Shown here in pieces: positions 19,698 to 28,478 of a stretch of 64,000 bases of DNA (its first letter is position 1; every line of letters starts with the position of its first letter). Below the pieces are notes generated by a model, which ran no database searches, was not told the DNA's origin, and was given only the letters and a program-made list of their open reading frames with translations. Origin of the DNA: a virus. Position numbers and translations under genes: made by a program. The DNA is taken from positions 18,030 to 82,029 of IMG/VR virus record IMGVR_UViG_3300020205_000565. One strand, given 5' to 3'.

Positions 19698-22640
19698 TTA
19701 CTTGGTTTTCCAATTGTTAGGTAAGGCGTTTATTTTTACGCGTTTAGTCTCTCCTCCCTTTTTTTGTTTAGGATAAGTTGGACCATAAAGCTCACGTAAC
19801 TTAGTTTGTAAATCGGATAGGTATTTTGCTTGATTAGGGGTAAGCTCCCGCATTTTTACAGTTCCTGCGGCATCATCCCAGTATTTCATGCTGTTATTAA
19901 AATCACCTATTTCAGATAAAAGTCTTTTACGTACATTCGATACATGTTGTGTAGATGTGTAATCTAATAGACCATGTGACATAAATGGTTTTCCAATAAA
20001 TTTATCAAGCTTAACTGTAAAACCCCTTGGTGTTTCCATAGTTTGCGGTAGATTTGGATTTGTTGCACCTGTAGGAATGGTTTTCATAAAAAGTTTGTCT
20101 TGTACTTTTGTAGGGAGTAACCCTTGTATTTTTTTGGGAACTAAATCTGAAAATTTTATGAATGGTTCTATGTCCCATATGTCATTATATTCTAAACCAT
20201 TTTCCATTAATCTTTGGTTATATCCGCCCAGCAGGTAGTTATCTCTATGTAATGTTATAGCCTTGTCTAAAGGTTGCATAACCTCAGAAAACTTACTAGA
20301 TCCTTCGCCTGTAAGTCCTCTAGACATCCTATCAACTACTCCTGCAAATACTTTATCTTCAGGAATATTATAAATATCCATTCCTCTTAAAGATCCCGGT
20401 GGATAAGCAGCATGCAGGCTAGGAGCAGTATTCGCCATATTAAAAGTTCCGAATTGTTGGGGCATACCTAGATATGCTCTCCATCCGTCACTTCTTATTT
20501 GATTTTCAGCAAGTCTTTCTTCCCAAGCAGCCTTACTCATTTGAGTTCGTAAATTATTTTTCCAACCACCCCCTCTAATATTACTTATCGTCTGCTGAAC
20601 TTTATTTTGAGCTGGACCGAAACCCGAATATCCAATAGGTGTGAGATAATGATTAGCTAGTTCTGAGAATATTGGTTTATATCCTTGTCGTTGATTAGAT
20701 GTTATACCTACTTCAGCAAGTTGTCTCTGAGCAATTTCAAAATCAGTTAAACCTGCCTGTAGTCCTTCATTTTGAATTTGAGCTAATGCTCTTCTTGTAT
20801 TATACGATTCCATAAAAGCCGAAGTAATAGGCATTGCCGCCTCTACTCCTGTTTTTATTATAGCTCCTGCAAAAGGCGCTATTTCTAAAGCAGTAAATAA
20901 ATTCTTAGCAACAGCATCTGCATAATCAAGCGGATTACCTGTAGAGTTAGCATGTTTCCAAGGTTCCGAAACTCCTCCGCTCATTATTGTATTTGCCCCC
21001 TTTACTCCAAATCCGTAAGTTAAAGCATTACCTGCATTAAGCCAAGGAACAGCTTTTGGGGCTGCATTTAGGAGTTGTCTTACACCAGCCCCCGTAGCTT
21101 GCATAAGGGGGGATGATGATGTTGCTCCGTAAAGCATTTCTCCAAGACCTGCTAATCCCGCTTCACCAAGAGCAACAGGGGCCATTAATAAACTTTCAAA
21201 AATAGGCACACTAGGTAAACCTGCCGGATCGTTAGGATACGGCATCTGCCAGTCCGGATCTCCCGGTTGAGGAATCCTAGGTGTTAAACCATTTACCTGA
21301 TCCCATTTTGCAACAAATTCATCTTCTGCCATTCTTCTATCAGCAGCAGCATTAGCGTCAGCTTCTTCTTTAAGTTGTTTAAAATTAGCTGGTAACTTTT
21401 GTGTAGGTACTTTAGTAGACTCTGATACTGCTGTAGGTCTAGCAACTTTCCTTACATCTCCAACAAGATTTTGTTTTACAGGAGGAGCTGCATTTTTATA
21501 GTCAAGTATGTTTCTCCAATCTGGTGGGCCGTACTGAGCTTTAGGTAAACTATTTATCTTAACTCTTCTTAGATCTGGTACAGAGATACCTCCTCCGCTT
21601 TTATACTTAGGGTATTGACCGCTTTTTAACAAATCTATCTTTTGTTCTAAGTCAAGAGCTGGTCTATAGTTACGTCCAACTGATGGAGAGGCTGAACCAA
21701 AAGGAGCAATTTGATTCAGTTCAGTCTGAAGTGCTTTTGACAAATCGTCAACATACATGGTTGATGTATAGTTTAGGTTACCGTGCGACATGAATGGCTT
21801 TCCAACAAATTTACTTACCGGAATTTTCATTTGTCTAGCTTGTGTAACAAAGAATGGTTGATTACTATAGCCGCTAGAAGTATGGCTAGGATGTGTTGAG
21901 GCACGTGATATAGGAACCTCCTTATAAAAAAGTTTTTCTTTCCATTTTTCCGGCATGACCCTTTTAACGCTTTTTGGTACCAAGGATGAAAAATTAATTG
22001 TCGGATCTAAATCCCATATATCGTTATACTGTAATCCATCTTTTGTTAGTACTTTATTATACCCTCCCATAAGTATAGGATCCCTATCTAATAATATTGG
22101 TTTATCTAAGGGGCCCATACCATCTTCGCGTAGGCCGTATCTTGGCCCAATTGTATTAGTTACTTCGTCAAAGCCGGTACCAAATATTCTGTTTTCGGGA
22201 ATATTATAAATATCCATTCCTGCTAAAGATCCAGGCTTATAGGCCGGATGCATTACTGGAGCAGTATTTGCCATATTAAAAGTAAAATTTTTCTGAGGCA
22301 TACCTAAATAAGTTCTCCATGCGTCATCTCTTATATTCAGATCACGATTTGCCTGACGTATAGCATTTGCTTCAGCTGCAGATGTTTCTGCAGTTATGTT
22401 TCCCATAGCTGCTCGTCTTGGAGCTTCCCATCCATTAGTTTTAATATTACTCAAGGTTTGTGCAATCTTTGACTCACCTGCTCCGGTGTATCCAAAAGGC
22501 GTTACATACTTATTAAATAATTCTGATGCACCTGGGAAATACCCCCTACGTTGATTAGCTGTTATACCTACATCTGATAATTGTTTTTGTGCAATTTCAA
22601 AATCGTTTAGTCCTAGGGCCCTACCTCTTCTTTCAATTTC
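19698..22640 (-). repeat. Tandem duplication B1/B2 within the 2926-aa gene, still visible in DNA
   Basis: B1 (about 21530-22640) and B2 (about 19698-20780) are offset by 1860 bases at the 22561/20701 match. Nucleotide identity is visible by eye, for example the shared GCAATTTCAAAATC and GCCATATTAAAAGT blocks, so the duplication is more recent than A1/A2. A non-duplicated Ala/Gly-rich hydrophobic stretch (near 21160) lies between them. Confidence 0.8.
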
Positions 22641-25600
22641 AGATAGTTGTCGTCCTACTTTTGTAGTATAATTACTAATCTGATTAGGGAGTCTAGGTAT
22701 ACCCCTAACAGCAGGAACTGCTGCAGATAAATCTAAATAATTACTTACTGCGTGATCTCTATATTTAGGGTCAAATAATCCTAAGGTTTGTCCTAATAAA
22801 TATTCACCCGGATGATCTACAATTTGTTCTCCTTGCCTATAAGCAGCGTTCCCTAAAAATCCTGGTAGACCTGCTGCCATATCTACTACAGAAGTCATAG
22901 GCGATCCTACACCATAACCTTCATAAGGATTATGCATTCCCATGTATCCACTTGGAATATCATAACCTCTATTAACAGCAGCTATAGTTTCCATAGGATG
23001 GCTTATAGCAGTCCATGCTCGTCTTGCAAATTTCTCAGTATCACTTCTAGTATCTGCACTAAGTTCATCCCTGCGTTTCAGTGCCTCCGGTAAAGCATCA
23101 TAAGCTGCTTTTTCTTTCATCATATCTAAAATCTGCGGACCACTTAAACCTTCCCAATCTATAGGGGCATTAAACATATTAGCAGGCCTTGTAGATTCTG
23201 CTACGGCTGACCCTGATATTAGATCCTGATTCATTTTTTTGAAATCAAAATCTGAAAAAACATTTTCATTTGCTGGGGCTGCTGATGCAGTCTTAGGTCT
23301 TGGTCGGAGATCAAATGTATGTTTATATTCATCAGGGATATTAATCCCAAGTTGAGGTTTAAAGTTAATACTAGGAGTAGGTAGTTTCTTTTGTTGGAGA
23401 TTAGCTGGAATATTTAATTTAACCTGCCCTTTAAGTTGATACTTATCTAGTTCTCCGCCTTCCTGTAATTTAAAACTTTCACTTGCTTCGTTCTTTCTCC
23501 TTTTTTGTAATCGTTTCTGTTGTTCTCTAAAGTCCTCAACTTCATTGATAGCATCCTTTACATCAGTATACATTTTAATATCAGGATTATAATTTACACG
23601 AGCTGTACCCCCGCTTGGACTATAAAATTGATTTTGTTGCGCATCATCTAACCATTGTGATGTAAGGGTAGCACCTAATAATTTTGAGGTATAAGTACCA
23701 TCGCCATTATCTTTCTTGTAATGCAAATAAGAAACACCAGGATTACCACTATCTTGTAATGTATAATTTTCACTGGAATCCTGAAATGTCTTAGAGTCTT
23801 CTTTAATATCTTCCGGTTGACCTTTTACTTCTACAGGTTTATCTATTACAGGTGTTTCTTGTTGTTTAGGTGTTTCTTCTTTTTTAGGAGGATTAAGTTT
23901 TGCTTTTAATTCTTTAATTGCGGAAGCCTTATCTTTATAAGGACTACCGCTTGTTCCAAACTTTTCTAAACGTTGTATCCTTTGTTTAGTAGTAAGTTTT
24001 TTCCAAGGAGTTACTGCAAGTTTATCGTAAGTATAAATAGAAACCTGGTCACCTGATACTAGATCTTCCATGCCCTTTAAATACTGAGGAGATATTCTAG
24101 TGTCATATAGCTGCATAGGTGAATCCATATTAAGAATAGTATTTGCGTTTTCCCTCTGTTGAAACTTATAATCATCTAACTTTTGGTATGCGTCAGTATC
24201 CCAAACGGGGTCTTGAAGACCATTGGTTGTCATGACTTCACCATTTTTGTATTTAGTTCCAGGTATTGATTTACCAGGAATAAGTCTAGAAATTTTCATA
24301 TTGTCATATATCCATTCTCTATCCTCTGGTTTAAACTGAACAGGTCCGCTATGAAAGCGTTTAGTATATCCAGCAGACTTATAAAAATTCATTATATCAT
24401 TTGCATGGTTTGCTACCATACTAGAATCTGCTGCCGTTGCTAATCCTCTTTGTGCTTTAGGTAATTCACCGCCCTTCTTACCCATTGGTATAGCATATGG
24501 ATCTTTTTTATTACCCGTAGATACTTGAGAGTCATGAATCTTTTTTAGTAAGTCTCCTCTACCACGAATTAATTTGTATAGGTCAAAACTTGTACCATCG
24601 TTATTTTTAATATCAGCATCAATGATGCTTTGTATTTCCTCATTAGTATAATCTTTTACAGGATCAATATTATTTTGCATACGCCATTCATTTAGTCTGG
24701 CTCTTATTTCAGTAGGATTATAATAATAGTCTGTTAATTTCTGCTTTTCACCAAAAAGACTTCCTAAACCACTTGATGAGTCCATGTCCTCCTTATTAGC
24801 AAAGGGTAAATAAACACCGCTTGCTTTATTAACTTGATCGGTACCTTCAGGACTTGGTTGTTTATATTCCTGCGGAATAATATTATCTAGTACGGCATCT
24901 TCTTTATTGTATGCTGGAGTTAACATTCCAGCAGGATTTTGAGGATGATTATAATCTAAATAGTGACTCTCTTCATGAGCCATTACACTTGGATTTTTAA
25001 ATCCACTTGGTGGTATGAATATAGAATTCATTAACGGTAATATGTTTACAGCGCGCGAAGCCATGTATACCCCTCCTGTATCAGGATGATCTTTGTCATA
25101 CTCTTCTTGAGAACCATAAGGCTGAAAGTCTACATTTGGTAGTCCCGCAAGTCTTCTATTAGCAACTTCTGTAAATTGCGGAAGTGCTGCTCTTTTAGTA
25201 TACCAGTCCCTATAAAAATCATTAACCTGATCCCTACTTTGAAAATAGTCATTTCTAAGTTCAGGATCATAACTATTCCAATCAATGTAATTCTGTGAAT
25301 GTCTTACTCCTGATGGTATTCTTGCTTCTGGTAAATCACCTGTAAATCCTAAACCCGGATATAACCCATATGGGTTATATCTTCCAAGATAAGGAACCTC
25401 ACCGTCGTATGAATATTGAATATCAGGTGATGGACCTAATTCAGCATCTACCTGACTCATAGAAGGTACGTTATCCATTCTAAAGGCAGAGGAACCATCA
25501 GGGTCATTTATGTGGCTCATGAAATAGTCAAGTCGTTTTTCCCCCAACTTCTGATCTCTAAAAAACCTATCTTGCTCTTCTAAAGGAAGTTGTTCTTTTT

Positions 25601-28478
25601 GAAGTGGTGTTAATTTCATAAATTTATCCCAATCATCCCACGTAGGTGTGCCCCCGTTTTGAAATTTAGCAGGTGTATATTTAGTATCAGGAGCTTTCGT
25701 AGGTTTAGGTGCTCCTGTAATAAACCCTTTTAAAGTTCTTCTAACTGAGCTGTTAGCATAATCTTGAATAGCATTAGTTCCTACTCTGTTATAAAGGTAG
25801 TTACCATCTTTAGATTTACTTTTATGTCTCCAAGGTTTTTCAGGATCTACAGCTCCACCATATGCATAGCCTCCTGCTTTTTTCTCCGCTTCTATTTCTT
25901 CTTGTACTTTTTTCAGTCTTGCTTTTTCTTGATCTCTTTGTTGCTGTTGATATTGTTCATAGGCAGCTTTTTCAGCATTTACCTCATCAACATTTCTCTT
26001 TTGCATTTCTAAAGCTTTTTTTCTAGTCCCGCGTCGTTCTTCAATAATATCAAGAGGTTGTCGTAAGTCATGCCACATCCGGGCATTGGGATTAAAGTCC
26101 ACACGTGCGGTACCTCCAGCTATGCTATCAAATTCTTTTTGTTGGTCAGGAGTTAAATAGTCTTCTGTTAAAACAACCCCCATGTTGCCACTTTTACCAT
26201 GGACAACCTCGCCATTCTCATCATAAACTGTTCTATACAAATAAGCAGCACCTCCCCCATTACCTGTTTCATGTAATGAATAATTTTCTCTTGCGCCACT
26301 CTGTACAGTTTGTTCTGACTTCTTCCCAGTATTACTTTTATTATCTTCCTGACCTACCTGCTCTTTTGAATTAGAGGTTGACGTAGTGGCGCCGCTACTT
26401 GTACCTGTGTTAGAAATAACATCTGTTGTTTTACCGGAAAGAAGATTTATTACAGTCTCTCTAGGATTACTTTCAGATTTAATCTTATTAAGCAATTCTA
26501 TGTTTTGCTTACCGGTACCACTATAATCTTTTATTCCGTATTTCTCAGCTAGTTTTTTCCTTTCGGAATAGCTACTTTGTTTTTTATCTAATCCTAATTC
26601 GGTTCTCATATAGTAACCTATATCAGTATTAGCGTTTGGTTCTTTTTTAACTATATTAATAGCTTCGTAAACACCATTTCCGCTAGTTGAATTACTACGA
26701 GTTTTTGGTTTTTTGGCCCACTTATTTTGGTCATATTCAGCCGCCCCCGACTGTGTAGCAGGGTACCCAGACTTAGCAGCATTAGCTATTGTCTGTGCAT
26801 CATATACCATAGGGTTTTTACCCCATTTATTTTTTTCGTATAGCGCCGCTCCTTCTTGTGTTGCAGCATATCCTGATTTAGCAGCATTACTTATGGTTTG
26901 TTTATCATACCCTTCAGCACGTCTTCCGCCATGAGCCATAGCAATGTCTGGATAATTTTGGATAAGTCTTGGATCATTCCAATCTTTAAATGGAGTACCG
27001 TCCAATATGCCATACTCTAATCTTTTTCTTTTATCTTCAGGACTTAGTATAGACCAAGGAGCCGTATAAAATTTTTCATATATCGGCATGTCGACAATAT
27101 CCGCGTTACCTGAAAAATATCCCGGAGCCGTACCTTGCAAACTAAAAGTAGATCTTGGATCTATTCTGATGTCGTATAATGCTTTTGGGGCATCTGTATT
27201 AAGAATTTTCTTATGGTCATCAGCATATTGTCTAAATCTATACGCGTTTTCCCATTCGGCAAGACTTTCGTTAGTTAAATTTTGTACACCTCCAATAAGA
27301 TTAAGTCCTCCTGCTAGCGCCATTGCCCCAGCTTCCCCTAAACTAAGAGAAGGTATTTCAACGTCGAACTTAGGTAAGTCTATTGCAAGACCGCCCTGGC
27401 CTAAATCATCTGATCCTATAATTGTTTGTCTTCCTCCCACATGCAAAGTTGTCGGAGTAGTGGATTTATCTGCAGCTTTTTTAATCTTATCCATACCTAT
27501 CATCCTCACACCATTTCTAGATCTGGCTGGTTCTTTATCTCCAACTTTAGATCCTCCATAGTAACCTTGAGAATTATACCAATCTATGACTTGTTGAGCA
27601 GAGTTTGCTACATCAAGGGAATCTTGAAAACTAGCAGGGCCACCAGGACCACCAGGGCCACCAGAGCCTCTTCCATACTGTGCTTTAGGTAATGAATGTA
27701 TCTTAACTCTTTTCATTGCCCCGCCATTTTTCTTATTTGGAAAAATAGATGAGTTACCCTCTTTTATATATTGCTCATATTGTCTAGCCTCCCCCTCTAA
27801 TGTTGATGGATCTGCATATTGTAAATTTTCAGCACCAACAAAAGATAAGTGACCATTCTCGTCTGGTTCAGAACCATTTCTTAGTTTATCCCTAGGAATA
27901 AACTGTAAACTTGGATCTTGCGCAATCATGTTATCTATAGTTCTATTTACGTCATTATCTCTTCTATTATAGTAACCTTCAATTGCTTCATTAGATGCTG
28001 TAGTCAAATTAGGTCTTTTACCTAATGGACCTAGAGAACTCATTCCACCGCTTAAATTTTGCAAGTGATGTAATAGTTCATGCTGCATCCACCAATCATT
28101 ATTCTCTATTGAGCCTGGTCTTGTATCTTGATTAATTTGACCTTGTACTGGGTTATATCCTGTATACTCATCTGTTTCATTTATTCTAGGATAAACAAAA
28201 TTTTGTAAAGCCTCTCTATATTGTGGAGGTAGTTGGTAGGATGGTCCTCCCATTTGAGCCATAGGAATTTCGTAGACCGAATTACCCGGAAACTGATAGT
28301 CTGCGCCAGGCATCATAAGTTTCCGGTTGCCAAAGTTATCAATACCTAGTATGGGTCCTTTTCTTAAAGGTGTTCCATCATCTTCTTTCATGGTAATCAT
28401 GCCAGAAGGAATTTGAAGATAAGGTTCGTTCTTGTCCTTAGAATTTTTTTTATAACCTTTGGTCGAAACTTTAGCCAT
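19698..28478 (-). CDS. 2926-aa modular virion polyprotein with two HExxH metalloprotease motifs and tandem duplicated modules
   Basis: This is the largest gene here. Module A1 has HELLHHL at residues 133-139 (zinc-protease type), a later EGEARQYEQY stretch that could supply the third ligand, then the motif NGGAMKRVKIHSLPKAQYG (about 251-269) and a beta-rich part with ALYDIRIDP, YSLHETG and GGTARVDFNP. Module A2 repeats the order: HEESHYLDYNH at 1168-1178 (HExxHxxxxxH spacing), NPTEIRARLNEW, KKGGELPKAQRG near 1335, LYDTRISP, YTLQDSG and GGTARVNYNP. Modules B1 and B2 (about 1945-2315 and 2565-2926) are clear duplicates sharing DFEIAQ(K/R)QL, WR(T/A)YLGMPQ, FNMANTAP, GMDIYNIPE and GKPFMSHG. B1 ends in RRVKINSLPKAQYG; B2 ends the protein with KRVKINALPNNWKTK. 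It overlaps the muzzle-like gene by one base. A packaged, perhaps processed, host-entry protein is inferred. Confidence 0.9.
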   Translation of the reverse strand: MAKVSTKGYKKNSKDKNEPYLQIPSGMITMKEDDGTPLRKGPILGIDNFGNRKLMMPGADYQFPGNSVYEIPMAQMGGPSYQLPPQYREALQNFVYPRINETDEYTGYNPVQGQINQDTRPGSIENNDWWMQHELLHHLQNLSGGMSSLGPLGKRPNLTTASNEAIEGYYNRRDNDVNRTIDNMIAQDPSLQFIPRDKLRNGSEPDENGHLSFVGAENLQYADPSTLEGEARQYEQYIKEGNSSIFPNKKNGGAMKRVKIHSLPKAQYGRGSGGPGGPGGPASFQDSLDVANSAQQVIDWYNSQGYYGGSKVGDKEPARSRNGVRMIGMDKIKKAADKSTTPTTLHVGGRQTIIGSDDLGQGGLAIDLPKFDVEIPSLSLGEAGAMALAGGLNLIGGVQNLTNESLAEWENAYRFRQYADDHKKILNTDAPKALYDIRIDPRSTFSLQGTAPGYFSGNADIVDMPIYEKFYTAPWSILSPEDKRKRLEYGILDGTPFKDWNDPRLIQNYPDIAMAHGGRRAEGYDKQTISNAAKSGYAATQEGAALYEKNKWGKNPMVYDAQTIANAAKSGYPATQSGAAEYDQNKWAKKPKTRSNSTSGNGVYEAINIVKKEPNANTDIGYYMRTELGLDKKQSSYSERKKLAEKYGIKDYSGTGKQNIELLNKIKSESNPRETVINLLSGKTTDVISNTGTSSGATTSTSNSKEQVGQEDNKSNTGKKSEQTVQSGARENYSLHETGNGGGAAYLYRTVYDENGEVVHGKSGNMGVVLTEDYLTPDQQKEFDSIAGGTARVDFNPNARMWHDLRQPLDIIEERRGTRKKALEMQKRNVDEVNAEKAAYEQYQQQQRDQEKARLKKVQEEIEAEKKAGGYAYGGAVDPEKPWRHKSKSKDGNYLYNRVGTNAIQDYANSSVRRTLKGFITGAPKPTKAPDTKYTPAKFQNGGTPTWDDWDKFMKLTPLQKEQLPLEEQDRFFRDQKLGEKRLDYFMSHINDPDGSSAFRMDNVPSMSQVDAELGPSPDIQYSYDGEVPYLGRYNPYGLYPGLGFTGDLPEARIPSGVRHSQNYIDWNSYDPELRNDYFQSRDQVNDFYRDWYTKRAALPQFTEVANRRLAGLPNVDFQPYGSQEEYDKDHPDTGGVYMASRAVNILPLMNSIFIPPSGFKNPSVMAHEESHYLDYNHPQNPAGMLTPAYNKEDAVLDNIIPQEYKQPSPEGTDQVNKASGVYLPFANKEDMDSSSGLGSLFGEKQKLTDYYYNPTEIRARLNEWRMQNNIDPVKDYTNEEIQSIIDADIKNNDGTSFDLYKLIRGRGDLLKKIHDSQVSTGNKKDPYAIPMGKKGGELPKAQRGLATAADSSMVANHANDIMNFYKSAGYTKRFHSGPVQFKPEDREWIYDNMKISRLIPGKSIPGTKYKNGEVMTTNGLQDPVWDTDAYQKLDDYKFQQRENANTILNMDSPMQLYDTRISPQYLKGMEDLVSGDQVSIYTYDKLAVTPWKKLTTKQRIQRLEKFGTSGSPYKDKASAIKELKAKLNPPKKEETPKQQETPVIDKPVEVKGQPEDIKEDSKTFQDSSENYTLQDSGNPGVSYLHYKKDNGDGTYTSKLLGATLTSQWLDDAQQNQFYSPSGGTARVNYNPDIKMYTDVKDAINEVEDFREQQKRLQKRRKNEASESFKLQEGGELDKYQLKGQVKLNIPANLQQKKLPTPSINFKPQLGINIPDEYKHTFDLRPRPKTASAAPANENVFSDFDFKKMNQDLISGSAVAESTRPANMFNAPIDWEGLSGPQILDMMKEKAAYDALPEALKRRDELSADTRSDTEKFARRAWTAISHPMETIAAVNRGYDIPSGYMGMHNPYEGYGVGSPMTSVVDMAAGLPGFLGNAAYRQGEQIVDHPGEYLLGQTLGLFDPKYRDHAVSNYLDLSAAVPAVRGIPRLPNQISNYTTKVGRQLSEIERRGRALGLNDFEIAQKQLSDVGITANQRRGYFPGASELFNKYVTPFGYTGAGESKIAQTLSNIKTNGWEAPRRAAMGNITAETSAAEANAIRQANRDLNIRDDAWRTYLGMPQKNFTFNMANTAPVMHPAYKPGSLAGMDIYNIPENRIFGTGFDEVTNTIGPRYGLREDGMGPLDKPILLDRDPILMGGYNKVLTKDGLQYNDIWDLDPTINFSSLVPKSVKRVMPEKWKEKLFYKEVPISRASTHPSHTSSGYSNQPFFVTQARQMKIPVSKFVGKPFMSHGNLNYTSTMYVDDLSKALQTELNQIAPFGSASPSVGRNYRPALDLEQKIDLLKSGQYPKYKSGGGISVPDLRRVKINSLPKAQYGPPDWRNILDYKNAAPPVKQNLVGDVRKVARPTAVSESTKVPTQKLPANFKQLKEEADANAAADRRMAEDEFVAKWDQVNGLTPRIPQPGDPDWQMPYPNDPAGLPSVPIFESLLMAPVALGEAGLAGLGEMLYGATSSSPLMQATGAGVRQLLNAAPKAVPWLNAGNALTYGFGVKGANTIMSGGVSEPWKHANSTGNPLDYADAVAKNLFTALEIAPFAGAIIKTGVEAAMPITSAFMESYNTRRALAQIQNEGLQAGLTDFEIAQRQLAEVGITSNQRQGYKPIFSELANHYLTPIGYSGFGPAQNKVQQTISNIRGGGWKNNLRTQMSKAAWEERLAENQIRSDGWRAYLGMPQQFGTFNMANTAPSLHAAYPPGSLRGMDIYNIPEDKVFAGVVDRMSRGLTGEGSSKFSEVMQPLDKAITLHRDNYLLGGYNQRLMENGLEYNDIWDIEPFIKFSDLVPKKIQGLLPTKVQDKLFMKTIPTGATNPNLPQTMETPRGFTVKLDKFIGKPFMSHGLLDYTSTQHVSNVRKRLLSEIGDFNNSMKYWDDAAGTVKMRELTPNQAKYLSDLQTKLRELYGPTYPKQKKGGETKRVKINALPNNWKTK
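23425..28478 (-). repeat. Diverged tandem duplication A1/A2 within the 2926-aa gene
   Basis: Copy A1 (about 28478-26000) and copy A2 (about 25650-23425) keep the same order of landmarks: HExxH (28068-28082 and 24963-24977), GG...LPKAQ motif (27673-27732 and 24445-24483), LYDxRI (near 27175 and 24105), GGTARV (near 26110 and 23605). Similarity is seen at protein level only; boundaries are approximate. Confidence 0.6.

Noticed and set aside
27088-27561. 157-codon plus-strand frame
   Set aside because: Inside the 2926-aa gene, without any domain pattern or plausible start context.
27643-27672. Collagen-like GPG repeat in the 2926-aa protein
   Set aside because: Only three Gly-Gly-Pro units; too short for a triple helix, probably a flexible hinge after the LPKAQ motif.
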